DNA of 64,000 nt from Moritella sp. Urea-trap-13 (GTDB taxonomy: Bacteria; Pseudomonadota; Gammaproteobacteria; Enterobacterales; Moritellaceae), in assembly GCF_002836355.1 (NCBI RefSeq), contig NZ_PJCA01000031.1, positions 744,001 through 808,000 on the forward strand. The letters run 5' to 3'. The notes below the pieces were generated by a model, which had not been told where the DNA came from, did not search any database, and was given only the letters and a program-made list of their open reading frames with translations. Position numbers and translations under genes: made by a program. Positions 46,027 to 54,286 of the stretch are shown here, piece after piece. Positions within the stretch are counted from its first letter, which is position 1, and each line of letters opens with the position of its first letter.

Positions 46027-47694
46027 ATGTGCTCAATATTCGGAATTTTAGACATCAAGTCAGACATTAAACCTCTTCGTGAAAAAGCATTAGAGCTATC
46101 AAAACTGTTACGTCACCGTGGCCCAGATTGGTCAGGTATCTATACTAATGATAATGCTATTTTAGTTCATGAACGCCTTGCAATTGTTGATGTTAATAAT
46201 GGTGCACAACCGTTATACAATGAAGAAAAGACGCACGTACTTGCTGTTAATGGTGAAATTTATAACCATAAAGATTTAAAGAAAACATTAAATGTAGATT
46301 TTGAATTTCAAACAGAATCGGATTGTGAAATTATCCTTGCGCTATATAAAGAAAAAGGTACGCAGTTCTTGGACGACCTAAATGGTATTTTTGCTTTCGC
46401 ATTATATGACGAAACTGAGGATGCTTACCTGATTGGTCGCGATCATCTCGGTATTATTCCACTATATACTGGCTATGACGAACACGGTAACTTCTACGTT
46501 GCATCAGAAATGAAAGCATTAGTACCTGTTTGTACGCAAATTGAAGAATTCCCTGCAGGCCATTACCTGTGGAGTAAAGATGGTCAAGTAACACCTTATT
46601 ACCAACGTGATTGGAAAGAGTTTGATGCTGTTGCACAAAACGGCGGTAGCAAAGAGGTAGTTAAAAAAGGCTTAGAACAAGCAATTAAACGTCAGCTAAT
46701 GTGTGATGTTCCTTATGGCGTATTATTATCTGGTGGTTTAGATTCATCTGTTATTTCAGCTGTAACTCAACTGTATGCAAAACGTCGTATTGAAGATGGT
46801 GGTAAATCTGAAGCTTGGTGGCCACAACTACACTCTTTCTCGGTAGGCTTGAACGGCTCTCCAGATTTAGCGGCTGCACAAAAAGTAGCAGACCATTTGG
46901 GTACTATCCATCACTCGATTGAGTTTACAGTACAAGACGGTATCGATGCATTACGTGATGTTATTTACCATATTGAAACATATGATGTAACGACTATTCG
47001 TGCGTCAACACCTATGTATTTGATGGCGCGTAAAATTAAAGCCATGGGCATCAAAATGGTACTTTCTGGTGAAGGTGCCGATGAGTTGTTTGGTGGTTAC
47101 TTGTACTTCCATAAAGCACCTAATGCGAAAGAGTTCCATGAAGAAACTGTTCGTAAAGTATCTAAACTGCATATGTTTGACTGCCTACGCGCAAACAAAT
47201 CTATGGCGGCTTGGGGTATCGAAGCACGTGTACCTTTCCTAGACAAAGAGTTTGTCGATACTGCAATGCGTATAAACCCTGAATTGAAGATGATCACGGG
47301 CGATCGCATCGAGAAAAACATCATTCGTGAAGCGTTTGAAGACTTATTACCAGAAGAGATTGTATGGCGTCAAAAAGAGCAGTTCTCTGATGGTGTTGGT
47401 TACTCTTGGATTGACCAGCTTAAAGTGCACGTTGAAGACGCGGTATCAGATCAAATGCTAGCAAGTGCGGCATTCAAGTTCCCGATCAATACACCAGATA
47501 CCAAAGAAGGTTATTACTACCGTGCAATCTTTGAAGATCACTTCCCTGGTGACTCAGCAGCTAAATGTGTACCGTTTGGTAAGTCTGTAGCCTGTTCAAC
47601 TGTAGAAGCATTAGCATGGGATGCAAGCTTCCAAAACAATGCCGATCCATCAGGTCGTGCAGCGGGTGTACATAACGAAGCATACGAAGATTAA
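46027..47694 (+). CDS. asnB: Asparagine synthetase B, glutamine-hydrolysing
   Basis: A 555-residue cytoplasmic enzyme that forms asparagine from aspartate, glutamine and ATP. Cys2 (MCSIFGI) is the glutaminase nucleophile, exposed after Met removal, and RHRGPDWSG and GEIYNH follow. The synthetase half carries the pyrophosphate loop SGGLDSS near 236 and EGADELFGGY near 350. AAGGAAT lies five bases before the ATG. A strong terminator follows. The gene is monocistronic with its own long promoter region. Confidence 0.97.
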   Translation: MCSIFGILDIKSDIKPLREKALELSKLLRHRGPDWSGIYTNDNAILVHERLAIVDVNNGAQPLYNEEKTHVLAVNGEIYNHKDLKKTLNVDFEFQTESDCEIILALYKEKGTQFLDDLNGIFAFALYDETEDAYLIGRDHLGIIPLYTGYDEHGNFYVASEMKALVPVCTQIEEFPAGHYLWSKDGQVTPYYQRDWKEFDAVAQNGGSKEVVKKGLEQAIKRQLMCDVPYGVLLSGGLDSSVISAVTQLYAKRRIEDGGKSEAWWPQLHSFSVGLNGSPDLAAAQKVADHLGTIHHSIEFTVQDGIDALRDVIYHIETYDVTTIRASTPMYLMARKIKAMGIKMVLSGEGADELFGGYLYFHKAPNAKEFHEETVRKVSKLHMFDCLRANKSMAAWGIEARVPFLDKEFVDTAMRINPELKMITGDRIEKNIIREAFEDLLPEEIVWRQKEQFSDGVGYSWIDQLKVHVEDAVSDQMLASAAFKFPINTPDTKEGYYYRAIFEDHFPGDSAAKCVPFGKSVACSTVEALAWDASFQNNADPSGRAAGVHNEAYED

Positions 47695-47729
47695 TCTAGC
47701 TTAAAATGTGAGTTAAATTAGCTTCAATC

Positions 47730-47756
47730 AAAACAGCACTTCGGTGCTGTTTTTTA
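47730..47756 (+). terminator. Intrinsic terminator after asnB
   Basis: AAACAGCAC (47731-47739) and GTGCTGTTT (47744-47752) form a stem closed by a TTCG tetraloop and followed by a T-run to 47755. Confidence 0.93.
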
Positions 47757-47937
47757 TTATCCATATACTAGAACCACAATATAGATATTATCAAGTACTT
47801 CTATATATTGTTCATTATGCATTACCCTTCCCAATCAAGCTCAACACAACTGTCACAAGATAACCACCTATTCTAGCTTGCTGTATCTAAGTTATGCCGT
47901 TATCCGATTAAAATGAATACATTAATACACGAACATA

Positions 47938-47969
47938 AAAAAACGCCAATACTCTGCAGTATTAGCGTT
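47938..47969 (-). terminator. Intrinsic terminator after the thiolase gene
   Basis: AACGCCAATACT (47942-47953) and AGTATTAGCGTT (47958-47969) pair over 12 bases with one mismatch. On the minus strand a T-run (plus A-run 47937-47943) follows. It lies 39 bases after the thiolase stop. Confidence 0.92.
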
Positions 47970-48007
47970 TATTTTTATTTTCTGTTTACCTAGCTATAGC
48001 TGATAAC

Positions 48008-49288
48008 TTACTTTTCTAGAATTGCCGTGATACCTTGACCACCAGCTGCACAAATAGAGATTAAACCACGACCTGAACCTTTCTGGTCAAGCAGTTGTGC
48101 TAACGTAGCGATCACACGACCGCCAGTAGCTGCAAATGGGTGACCAGTCGCTAAACTACTGCCCTTCACATTCAACTTCGTCATATCAATTGAACCAAGC
48201 GGCGCATCAAGCCCTAGTTTTTCTTTACAGAATTTTTCGTCTTCCCAAGCCGCTAACGTTGCTAAAACTTGTGCTGCGAACGCTTCATGAATTTCATAGA
48301 AGTCGAAATCTTGTAGAGTAAGACCTGCACGCTTAAGCATTTTCGGCACTGCGTATGCTGGCGCCATTAACAGACCTTCTTTTTTATCAACGAAGTCAAC
48401 AGCTGCTGTTTCACCAAATGTTAAATAAGCTTGCACTGGTAAATTATGTGCCGCGGCCCACTCTTCACTTGCCAGTAATACAGCAGATGCGCCATCAGTA
48501 AGATTGGTACTGTTACCCGCCGTCATCGTGCCGTTAACTTTATCAAAACAAGGCTTTAATTTAGCCAGTTTCTCAACAGTTGTGTCTGCACGTAATACAT
48601 TATCTTTCGTTAGACCAGCCATAGGTGAAACTAGCGTATCAAAGAAACCTTCTTCATATGCTGCGGCTAATTTTTGATGACTTGCACAGGCCAATGCATC
48701 TTGTGCTTCACGTGAGATATTCCACTCTTTCGCTGTTACTTGGCAGTGATCGCCCATTGCCATTTTAGTTCGTGGTTCTTTGTTTGCAGGTGTTAACGGA
48801 ACGAAATGCTTAGGACGTAGGCGAGAAATCGCTTTCAAACGTTGCTTACCTGTTTTAGCACGATTAAGCTCAAGTAATACGCTACGCATGCCTTCACTTA
48901 CCGCAATTGGAGCATCAGATGTGGTATCAGAACCACCAGCAATACCCGTTTCAATTTGACCAAGGGCAATTTTGTTCGCCACTTGAATCGCTGCAGCGAG
49001 ACCGGTACCGCATGCTTGTTGAATATCGTAACAAGGCGTTTCAGGTGCGAGACCTGCACTTAGTACTGCTTCACGTGTTAAGTTAAAATCACGAGAGTGT
49101 TTAATTACTGCACCTGCAACAACTTCACCAAGCTGTTCACCGCGGAGGTCATATTTAACCACTAAACCACGAATACATTCCGTCAACATGTCTTGGTTAC
49201 TTAGTTTCGAATAGGCTGTATTTGAACGTGCAAACGGGATACGGTTACCGCCGATAATTGCTACTCTTCTTATTGTTTGACCTGTCAT
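48008..49288 (-). CDS. Acetyl-CoA C-acyltransferase (thiolase family)
   Basis: A 426-residue thiolase. The acyl-binding Cys93 lies in QQACGTGLAAA, the catalytic His in GHPFAATGGR near 385 and the second Cys in CAAGGQG near 417. It catalyses thiolytic cleavage of 3-ketoacyl-CoA or the reverse condensation. It is not the FadI that pairs with FadJ; the neighbours differ. AAGGAAT precedes the ATG. It is divergent from a two-domain FabG-type reductase, and the pair resembles loci proposed to act on fatty acyl-CoA. The direction of the pathway is not clear from sequence. Confidence 0.88.
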   Translation of the reverse strand: MTGQTIRRVAIIGGNRIPFARSNTAYSKLSNQDMLTECIRGLVVKYDLRGEQLGEVVAGAVIKHSRDFNLTREAVLSAGLAPETPCYDIQQACGTGLAAAIQVANKIALGQIETGIAGGSDTTSDAPIAVSEGMRSVLLELNRAKTGKQRLKAISRLRPKHFVPLTPANKEPRTKMAMGDHCQVTAKEWNISREAQDALACASHQKLAAAYEEGFFDTLVSPMAGLTKDNVLRADTTVEKLAKLKPCFDKVNGTMTAGNSTNLTDGASAVLLASEEWAAAHNLPVQAYLTFGETAAVDFVDKKEGLLMAPAYAVPKMLKRAGLTLQDFDFYEIHEAFAAQVLATLAAWEDEKFCKEKLGLDAPLGSIDMTKLNVKGSSLATGHPFAATGGRVIATLAQLLDQKGSGRGLISICAAGGQGITAILEK

Positions 49289-49584
49289 GATTTATTCCTT
49301 TAATTAAGATGACTTATATATGCCCGCAGCACATTAGACTTTAGATACATTAATGTAACATTGTTGATACAATTTTAAAATAAAAACTCTAATTTGGTTA
49401 TTTGTTGATCATAGTGTTATCGTTATAATTTACTTACTATTTAGTTATACTATACCGAATTTACGATGTAATGAACTGGTCTATTTATTATTACGTGTTG
49501 GCAGATAAATCATAGCCATCAGATAATTTTTAACACAAGCTCATCTTCGATATTAAGGCTGTTCACTATAACAAGGATCAAAAA

Positions 49585-51000
49585 ATGACGGATACATACG
49601 CAAAGCTAGCCAATGGCAAGTGGACATCAGGTTTATTTAAAGCGCTTAATCTCCCACAACCGGTCACGTTGACACGCTACGCTCAGGGAACCGACCTCAT
49701 CTCAGGCAACTTACTCATCGGCGCTGCCAGCAACAGCAAGTTAATTAAGCCCATTCTTGATACATTTAAAGATGCTGAAGTCACTATTTCTTATCCGAAT
49801 AGCACATCACAGCTTGCTGACCTTAACACTGAGTTTAACCAAACCTCTCTAATCGCGACGCCAATCAGCCTTAATGCAATCGCTAAATCAGATCGATTTA
49901 ACGGTATTATATTCGACGCGTCAGGAATTAAGACCAGTAAGCAATTGAGTGCTTTACACCGTTTTTTTCAACCTGTGATTAAACAACTCTCGTCATGTAG
50001 CAGAGTGATAGTGTTAGGTCACCCTAGTGAACATCTTGACGATGTAAGCTACGCGACTGTACAACGATCTTTAGAAGGGTTTTGTCGCAGTGTCGCCAAG
50101 GAAATAGGCAAGAATGGCAGTACTTGCCAACTCATCTACGTACAACCCGGGTGTGAAGCCTTGTTGCAAGCCCCGCTGCGCTTCTTAACATCGGCAAAAT
50201 CGGCCTATATATCAGCACAAGTTATTCATGTAAAACCAGGCGTGATCCAGGGCTCAATCAACCTCGCCAAACCATTGCAAGGAAAGACAGCACTTGTCAC
50301 TGGTGCATCCCGTGGCATTGGCGCTGCGATAGCCGAAACCCTGGCTCGTGATGGCGCACATGTTATATGCTTAGATATTCCAGCATTAAAACAGGACCTT
50401 GAAAAGATAGCACATCGCTTAGGTGGTAGTTCCATCGTGATAGATATTACCGCTGATGATGCACCAATCAAAATTGCTGAATTTGTGCATGAAACATCAC
50501 TCGATATTATTGTCCATAATGCCGGGGTAACAAAAGATAAAACGCTCGCTCGCATGACCAACAATCATTGGGATGTATTGATGGATATTAATTTGTCGGC
50601 AATGGAAAGAATTAATCAGCAACTATTAAATGAGAATCTATTAAACGAATATGGGCGCATTATTTGTGTGTCTTCGATGAGTGGGATTGCAGGTAACTTT
50701 GGTCAGACTAATTATGCTACTTCTAAAGCTGCAGTTATTGGTTATGTCGATGCAATGCAGAAACCACTAGCTGAAAAACATATAACCATCAATGCGGTCG
50801 CCCCTGGTTTTATCGAAACGAAGATGACCGCTGCCATTCCCTTTACCGTTCGTGAAGCTGGTCGTCGCATGAATTCATTAAAACAGGGTGGTAAGCCAAT
50901 TGATGTAGCCGAAGCCATTGCTTTTTTTGCGCAACCACAAGCTGCAGGAGTCACGGGTAATACCATTCGAATTTGTGGTCAATCATTACTTGGCGCTTAG
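49585..51000 (+). CDS. 3-oxoacyl-[ACP] reductase, high-molecular-weight FabG type
   Basis: A 471-residue protein with two Rossmann-like parts. The N-terminal 220 residues lack a glycine loop and look like a degenerate SDR domain. The C-terminal part (230-471) is a full SDR reductase: TGASRGIGAA near 239, HNAGV, Ser in SSMSG near 364 and Tyr/Lys in NYATSK near 377. This matches the FabG4 (high-molecular-weight FabG) type, which reduces 3-ketoacyl thioesters. AAGGATC precedes the ATG. It faces the thiolase gene, and its stop overlaps by four bases the stop of the convergent AraC-type regulator. Confidence 0.88.
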   Translation: MTDTYAKLANGKWTSGLFKALNLPQPVTLTRYAQGTDLISGNLLIGAASNSKLIKPILDTFKDAEVTISYPNSTSQLADLNTEFNQTSLIATPISLNAIAKSDRFNGIIFDASGIKTSKQLSALHRFFQPVIKQLSSCSRVIVLGHPSEHLDDVSYATVQRSLEGFCRSVAKEIGKNGSTCQLIYVQPGCEALLQAPLRFLTSAKSAYISAQVIHVKPGVIQGSINLAKPLQGKTALVTGASRGIGAAIAETLARDGAHVICLDIPALKQDLEKIAHRLGGSSIVIDITADDAPIKIAEFVHETSLDIIVHNAGVTKDKTLARMTNNHWDVLMDINLSAMERINQQLLNENLLNEYGRIICVSSMSGIAGNFGQTNYATSKAAVIGYVDAMQKPLAEKHITINAVAPGFIETKMTAAIPFTVREAGRRMNSLKQGGKPIDVAEAIAFFAQPQAAGVTGNTIRICGQSLLGA

Positions 51001-51995
51001 CGACGCTTGCTACGACGGTATTCGATAGGAGTCATCTGCATCCAGCGTTTAAACGCACGATAAAAAGTACTTGGCTCTGAAAAGCCAGTGAGATAGACGA
51101 TCTGATCGATTGTTTCATTGGTATTCGCCAATAGTTTTTTTGACAATTCACAACGGAAATCAGCTAAAATTTGATTAAAATTATAATCAATATCAGCTAA
51201 TTTTGCTCTTAACATTCGTGGCTTCATATCCAGTTCTGTGGCAATACTTTCTAATGTCACGATACCTGATTCAAGTTGCTGTGCAATAACGGTTCGCACT
51301 TTATAAACTAAATCTTGCAGCTCTAACTTAGCTATTTTACGACTAGCAAGTTGATCATGTAAGGCGAATAATTCAGGTTCTGCATGTGAAGAAGGGCGCG
51401 CAAGTAAATCAGCATCGAAATAAATGTAATTATCAGCGGCTGAGAAATCAATCGGACAGGTAAATACCGTCGTATAAGCAGTTATATCTTTCGGACTAGG
51501 ATGAGCAAATGCTATTTTAATTGCCTTAAATTCGCCTTCAGTCACATACTGACAAAACTTAAATGCGCCGATCACCAAGCTGTCATTCAAATGACGATTA
51601 GCAGCTTCAGTTACACCGTCTAAATTCACCGACAACCTCGCAATATCACCTTCAATATGAATAGAGACACTTGCCGCATCACTAATCAACCTAAAGTATT
51701 TTGTTGCTCGTTCCCAGCCAGTACCAAATGTTGGACTACTCAAAAACAGATACTGTAAAACCTGACCTGTAAATACAGGCATGTGCTTACCAAGTGAAAT
51801 ACCAATATCAGGATCTTTTGTTACATCTTCAAGGACCTGCCAGAAATGCGTCTGCGCATCATTAGGGGTGCGCAAATCTTTATCATTCAATACATCTTCG
51901 CTGATGTGACAACGAGAGAGCACTTCAGACACATCAATATCTAACTCTTTCATTGCCTCATAAGCAATGCGTAACAACATACCCGCATCTTGCAT
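50997..51995 (-). CDS. AraC family transcriptional regulator (arabinose-binding-like N-terminus)
   Basis: About 332 residues. The N-terminal 190 residues match the AraC-type regulator family with the domain seen in OruR/ArgR-like and fatty-acid-related regulators. The C-terminus holds two helix-turn-helix motifs (TLESIATELDMKPRMLRAKL and DQIVYLTGFSEPSTFYRAFKRW). The frame reaches a TTG at 52022, but the ATG at 51995 is the better start. Its stop overlaps that of the FabG-type gene, so it is the likely regulator of the thiolase/reductase pair. Confidence 0.87.
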   Translation of the reverse strand: MQDAGMLLRIAYEAMKELDIDVSEVLSRCHISEDVLNDKDLRTPNDAQTHFWQVLEDVTKDPDIGISLGKHMPVFTGQVLQYLFLSSPTFGTGWERATKYFRLISDAASVSIHIEGDIARLSVNLDGVTEAANRHLNDSLVIGAFKFCQYVTEGEFKAIKIAFAHPSPKDITAYTTVFTCPIDFSAADNYIYFDADLLARPSSHAEPELFALHDQLASRKIAKLELQDLVYKVRTVIAQQLESGIVTLESIATELDMKPRMLRAKLADIDYNFNQILADFRCELSKKLLANTNETIDQIVYLTGFSEPSTFYRAFKRWMQMTPIEYRRSKRR

Positions 51996-52178
51996 ATTTA
52001 TTCCACTGAAATCTTTATTCAATTAGCCACTTTAACATTATCAAACGTTTGAGTAACACAGTTTAGTTGAAGTATTTTACCTTAATCATTGATCTAAGCG
52101 AGCTTAGTTAGCTTTTACTCTTCCATATTGAATAAAACGACCTATGCTAGTTTTATTATTTTTGAAAAAGAGAAACAT

Positions 52179-52916
52179 ATGACGATTACGATAGAGGTAT
52201 GTGTCGATAATATAGAGTCGCTGCTTACCGCTCAACAAGCTGGTGCAGACCGTATTGAGTTGTGTTCAGCATTGCCGTTAGGCGGGTTAACGGCCAACGC
52301 AGGCTTTGTGCAAAAAGCGCTTGATCTAGCCACTGTTCCCCTTTATGCCATTATTCGCCCTCGCGCAGGTGACTTTATCTATAGCGAGCAAGAAATAGAC
52401 ATCATGGTTTCTGATATTAAATTCATGACATTACTCGGCATCCAAGGTGTGGTTATCGGTGCATTAACACCTGAAGGTGATATCGATAAAGCCGCATTAA
52501 AACGACTCATGACTGCATCGCGTGATATTGGCGTTACTTTCCATCGCGCATTTGATCTATGTAATGATCCTCAGACAGCACTCGAGATCTTGATAGACGC
52601 AGGTTGCGAACGTGTATTAACCTCAGGACAACAGGCCACTGCAGAACAAGGTTGCGATTTAATTACAGCATTAGTGGCCCAAGCTGGTGATCGAATTAGT
52701 ATTATGCCCGGTGCAGGCGTAAATCCCGAAAATGCAAAGAAAATAATTAAACTTACTCGGGTTAGTGAATTGCACCTTTCTGGTAAAACCACCAGAAAAA
52801 GCACAATGAAACCCAATGCAACAGTGCAAATGGGCACTGAAGCTGAAGCCGATAGTTTAATAGCAATCACTTGCAAAAAAACGATTTCAGACTTGGTTAA
52901 CTTGGTGAATGGTTAA
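52179..52916 (+). CDS. cutC: Copper homeostasis protein CutC
   Basis: A 245-residue TIM-barrel protein of the CutC family. It starts IEVCVDNIESLLTAQQAGADRIELC and has IIRPRAGDFIYS, VTFHRAFDLC near 115 and VLTSGQQ near 146, all conserved in the family. It has been linked to copper tolerance, but its true reaction is not established. The ATG at 52179 sits after AAAAAGAGA and matches family length; the frame extends 17 codons upstream without support. It is a single gene, convergent with the NIF3-like gene. Confidence 0.92.
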   Translation: MTITIEVCVDNIESLLTAQQAGADRIELCSALPLGGLTANAGFVQKALDLATVPLYAIIRPRAGDFIYSEQEIDIMVSDIKFMTLLGIQGVVIGALTPEGDIDKAALKRLMTASRDIGVTFHRAFDLCNDPQTALEILIDAGCERVLTSGQQATAEQGCDLITALVAQAGDRISIMPGAGVNPENAKKIIKLTRVSELHLSGKTTRKSTMKPNATVQMGTEAEADSLIAITCKKTISDLVNLVNG

Positions 52917-52962
52917 CACACGGTCAATGGCACAAGGTCATTCAATAATGATCAATCATATC

Positions 52963-53286
52963 CTAAGGTAAAGCATCAAGATTAAATGTTTGCAGGATAT
53001 GATAAGCCGGTTCTTCGTAAGGGTGAGCAGCTATTAGCGCATTAATTGCAACCCTTAGGTTATCTGCAGGACAGACCATTTCAACTCTAAACTCGTCGAC
53101 TAGCGTAATTTCATCTAACCTGCCGATATACGGTTGGCTACCCTGTAAAGGTTTAAACTGACCCGTGCCTAAACATTGCCATGCACAGCTGTCATAATCG
53201 CCAATAGTCCCCGCTCCCGCTTTAAATAGCGCTTGTTTAACCCTTTCCGTATTTACTTGCGGCACATAAAAAATAATCACGAACAT
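52963..53286 (-). CDS. NIF3/YqfO-like C-terminal domain protein
   Basis: A 107-residue protein equal to the domain inserted in bacterial NIF3 (YqfO) proteins, found here alone. The signature is GTGQFKPLQGSQPYIG near 40-55 and AHPYEEPAYHI near 89. The fold is like PII/CutA, a trimer-forming ferredoxin-like domain. No enzymatic role is known. GGAGAG precedes the ATG. It is next to cutC but on the opposite strand, and the CutA-like fold gives only a loose link to metals. Confidence 0.85.
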   Translation of the reverse strand: MFVIIFYVPQVNTERVKQALFKAGAGTIGDYDSCAWQCLGTGQFKPLQGSQPYIGRLDEITLVDEFRVEMVCPADNLRVAINALIAAHPYEEPAYHILQTFNLDALP

Positions 53287-53327
53287 ATATTATCTCTCCA
53301 CATTACACTGGCACGATAGTTATTAAC

Positions 53328-53400
53328 CACACTCGCACTATACCAATTCAGCACACTCGCAACATAGCGATTCACCACACTGTGACCATACCGATTCTAC
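53328..53400. repeat. Three imperfect 24-bp tandem repeats
   Basis: CACACTCGCACTATACCAAT, CACACTCGCAACATAGCGAT and CACACTGTGACCATACCGAT begin at 53328, 53352 and 53376, and each ends TTC(A/T)(G/C). A more diverged copy may precede them. They lie between the NIF3-like gene and the potassium channel gene. Confidence 0.75.
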
Positions 53401-53478
53401 CACGATTGTAAAAATATTTTGTTTTGCTACGTACTAAGGTTTATATTAATAAAATCAATGAACCAAGGCAGTTAACTT

Positions 53479-54270
53479 GTGCGAACCAAAATCCAAACTG
53501 ATGTTAAAAGTAATAGTGATGTAAACCCTTTTCAAATCTTCATGCTGATCTTATCTCTGCATGTTGTGGTCTCATCGCTACTGCAACTTACCTTTACCTT
53601 TTCAAGTAGCGTAACCGAAATATTAACAAGTGTAGATAATACTATTTGTTTATTCTTTTTCACTGACTTTGTCATTCGTTTTTATCAAGCTGATAATAAG
53701 CTACAGTTTATGAAATGGGGTTGGATTGACTTATTATCGAGTATCCCAATGGTCGAGCAACTACAATTCATTCGCATAATCCGAATTGCCAGAGTATTGA
53801 GATCTATCCAGCATATCCGCTCATCAAAGATTCTCTTTAAAATGATATTTGAACATCGTTTTAAAGCCACCTTCTCATTGGTATCTGCAATCTCATTTAT
53901 CCTTGTCACCTTTGGTGCTATTGGTATTTTATTATTAGAACAAGATCAAATTGGCAGTAACATCAACAACGGTATCGATGCACTTTGGTGGTCATTCGTG
54001 ACGATTACAACGGTCGGTTACGGCGATCATTACCCAGTGACAACTGGTGGACGTATCATTGCAGCATTGCTAATGACAGCCGGTGTCGGTTTGTTCGGGA
54101 CATTTACCGGGTTCATCTCTTCATGGTTTGTGGATGGTGGCGATCAGGCCACAAAACAACAAGCGCTAACTGATAGCGCATTACATAGCGAAATCACTGA
54201 ATTGAAGCAGGATATTGCTGATCTCAAGCTATTAATTACTCAGCAATCCCATACTTTAAAATCTAAATAA
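53479..54270 (+). CDS. Voltage-gated potassium channel family protein
   Basis: A 263-residue inner-membrane protein with six membrane segments. S4 is Arg-rich (FIRIIRIARVLRSIQHIR near 97-114) and acts as voltage sensor. The pore loop carries the K+ filter TTVGYGDHYP near 176-185, followed by S6 (GRIIAALLMTAGVGLFGTFTGFI). The C-terminus is a short coiled coil (ITELKQDIADLKLLITQQ). It should conduct K+ and tune membrane potential. The start is GTG, with AAGG ten bases before. It is a single gene, convergent with the hybrid kinase. Confidence 0.92.
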   Translation: MRTKIQTDVKSNSDVNPFQIFMLILSLHVVVSSLLQLTFTFSSSVTEILTSVDNTICLFFFTDFVIRFYQADNKLQFMKWGWIDLLSSIPMVEQLQFIRIIRIARVLRSIQHIRSSKILFKMIFEHRFKATFSLVSAISFILVTFGAIGILLLEQDQIGSNINNGIDALWWSFVTITTVGYGDHYPVTTGGRIIAALLMTAGVGLFGTFTGFISSWFVDGGDQATKQQALTDSALHSEITELKQDIADLKLLITQQSHTLKSK

Positions 54271-54286
54271 CAACAATACATCTTCA

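Noticed and set aside
53328-53400. 24-bp repeats considered as a small CRISPR
   Set aside because: They are head-to-tail without spacers and imperfect, and no cas gene is present.
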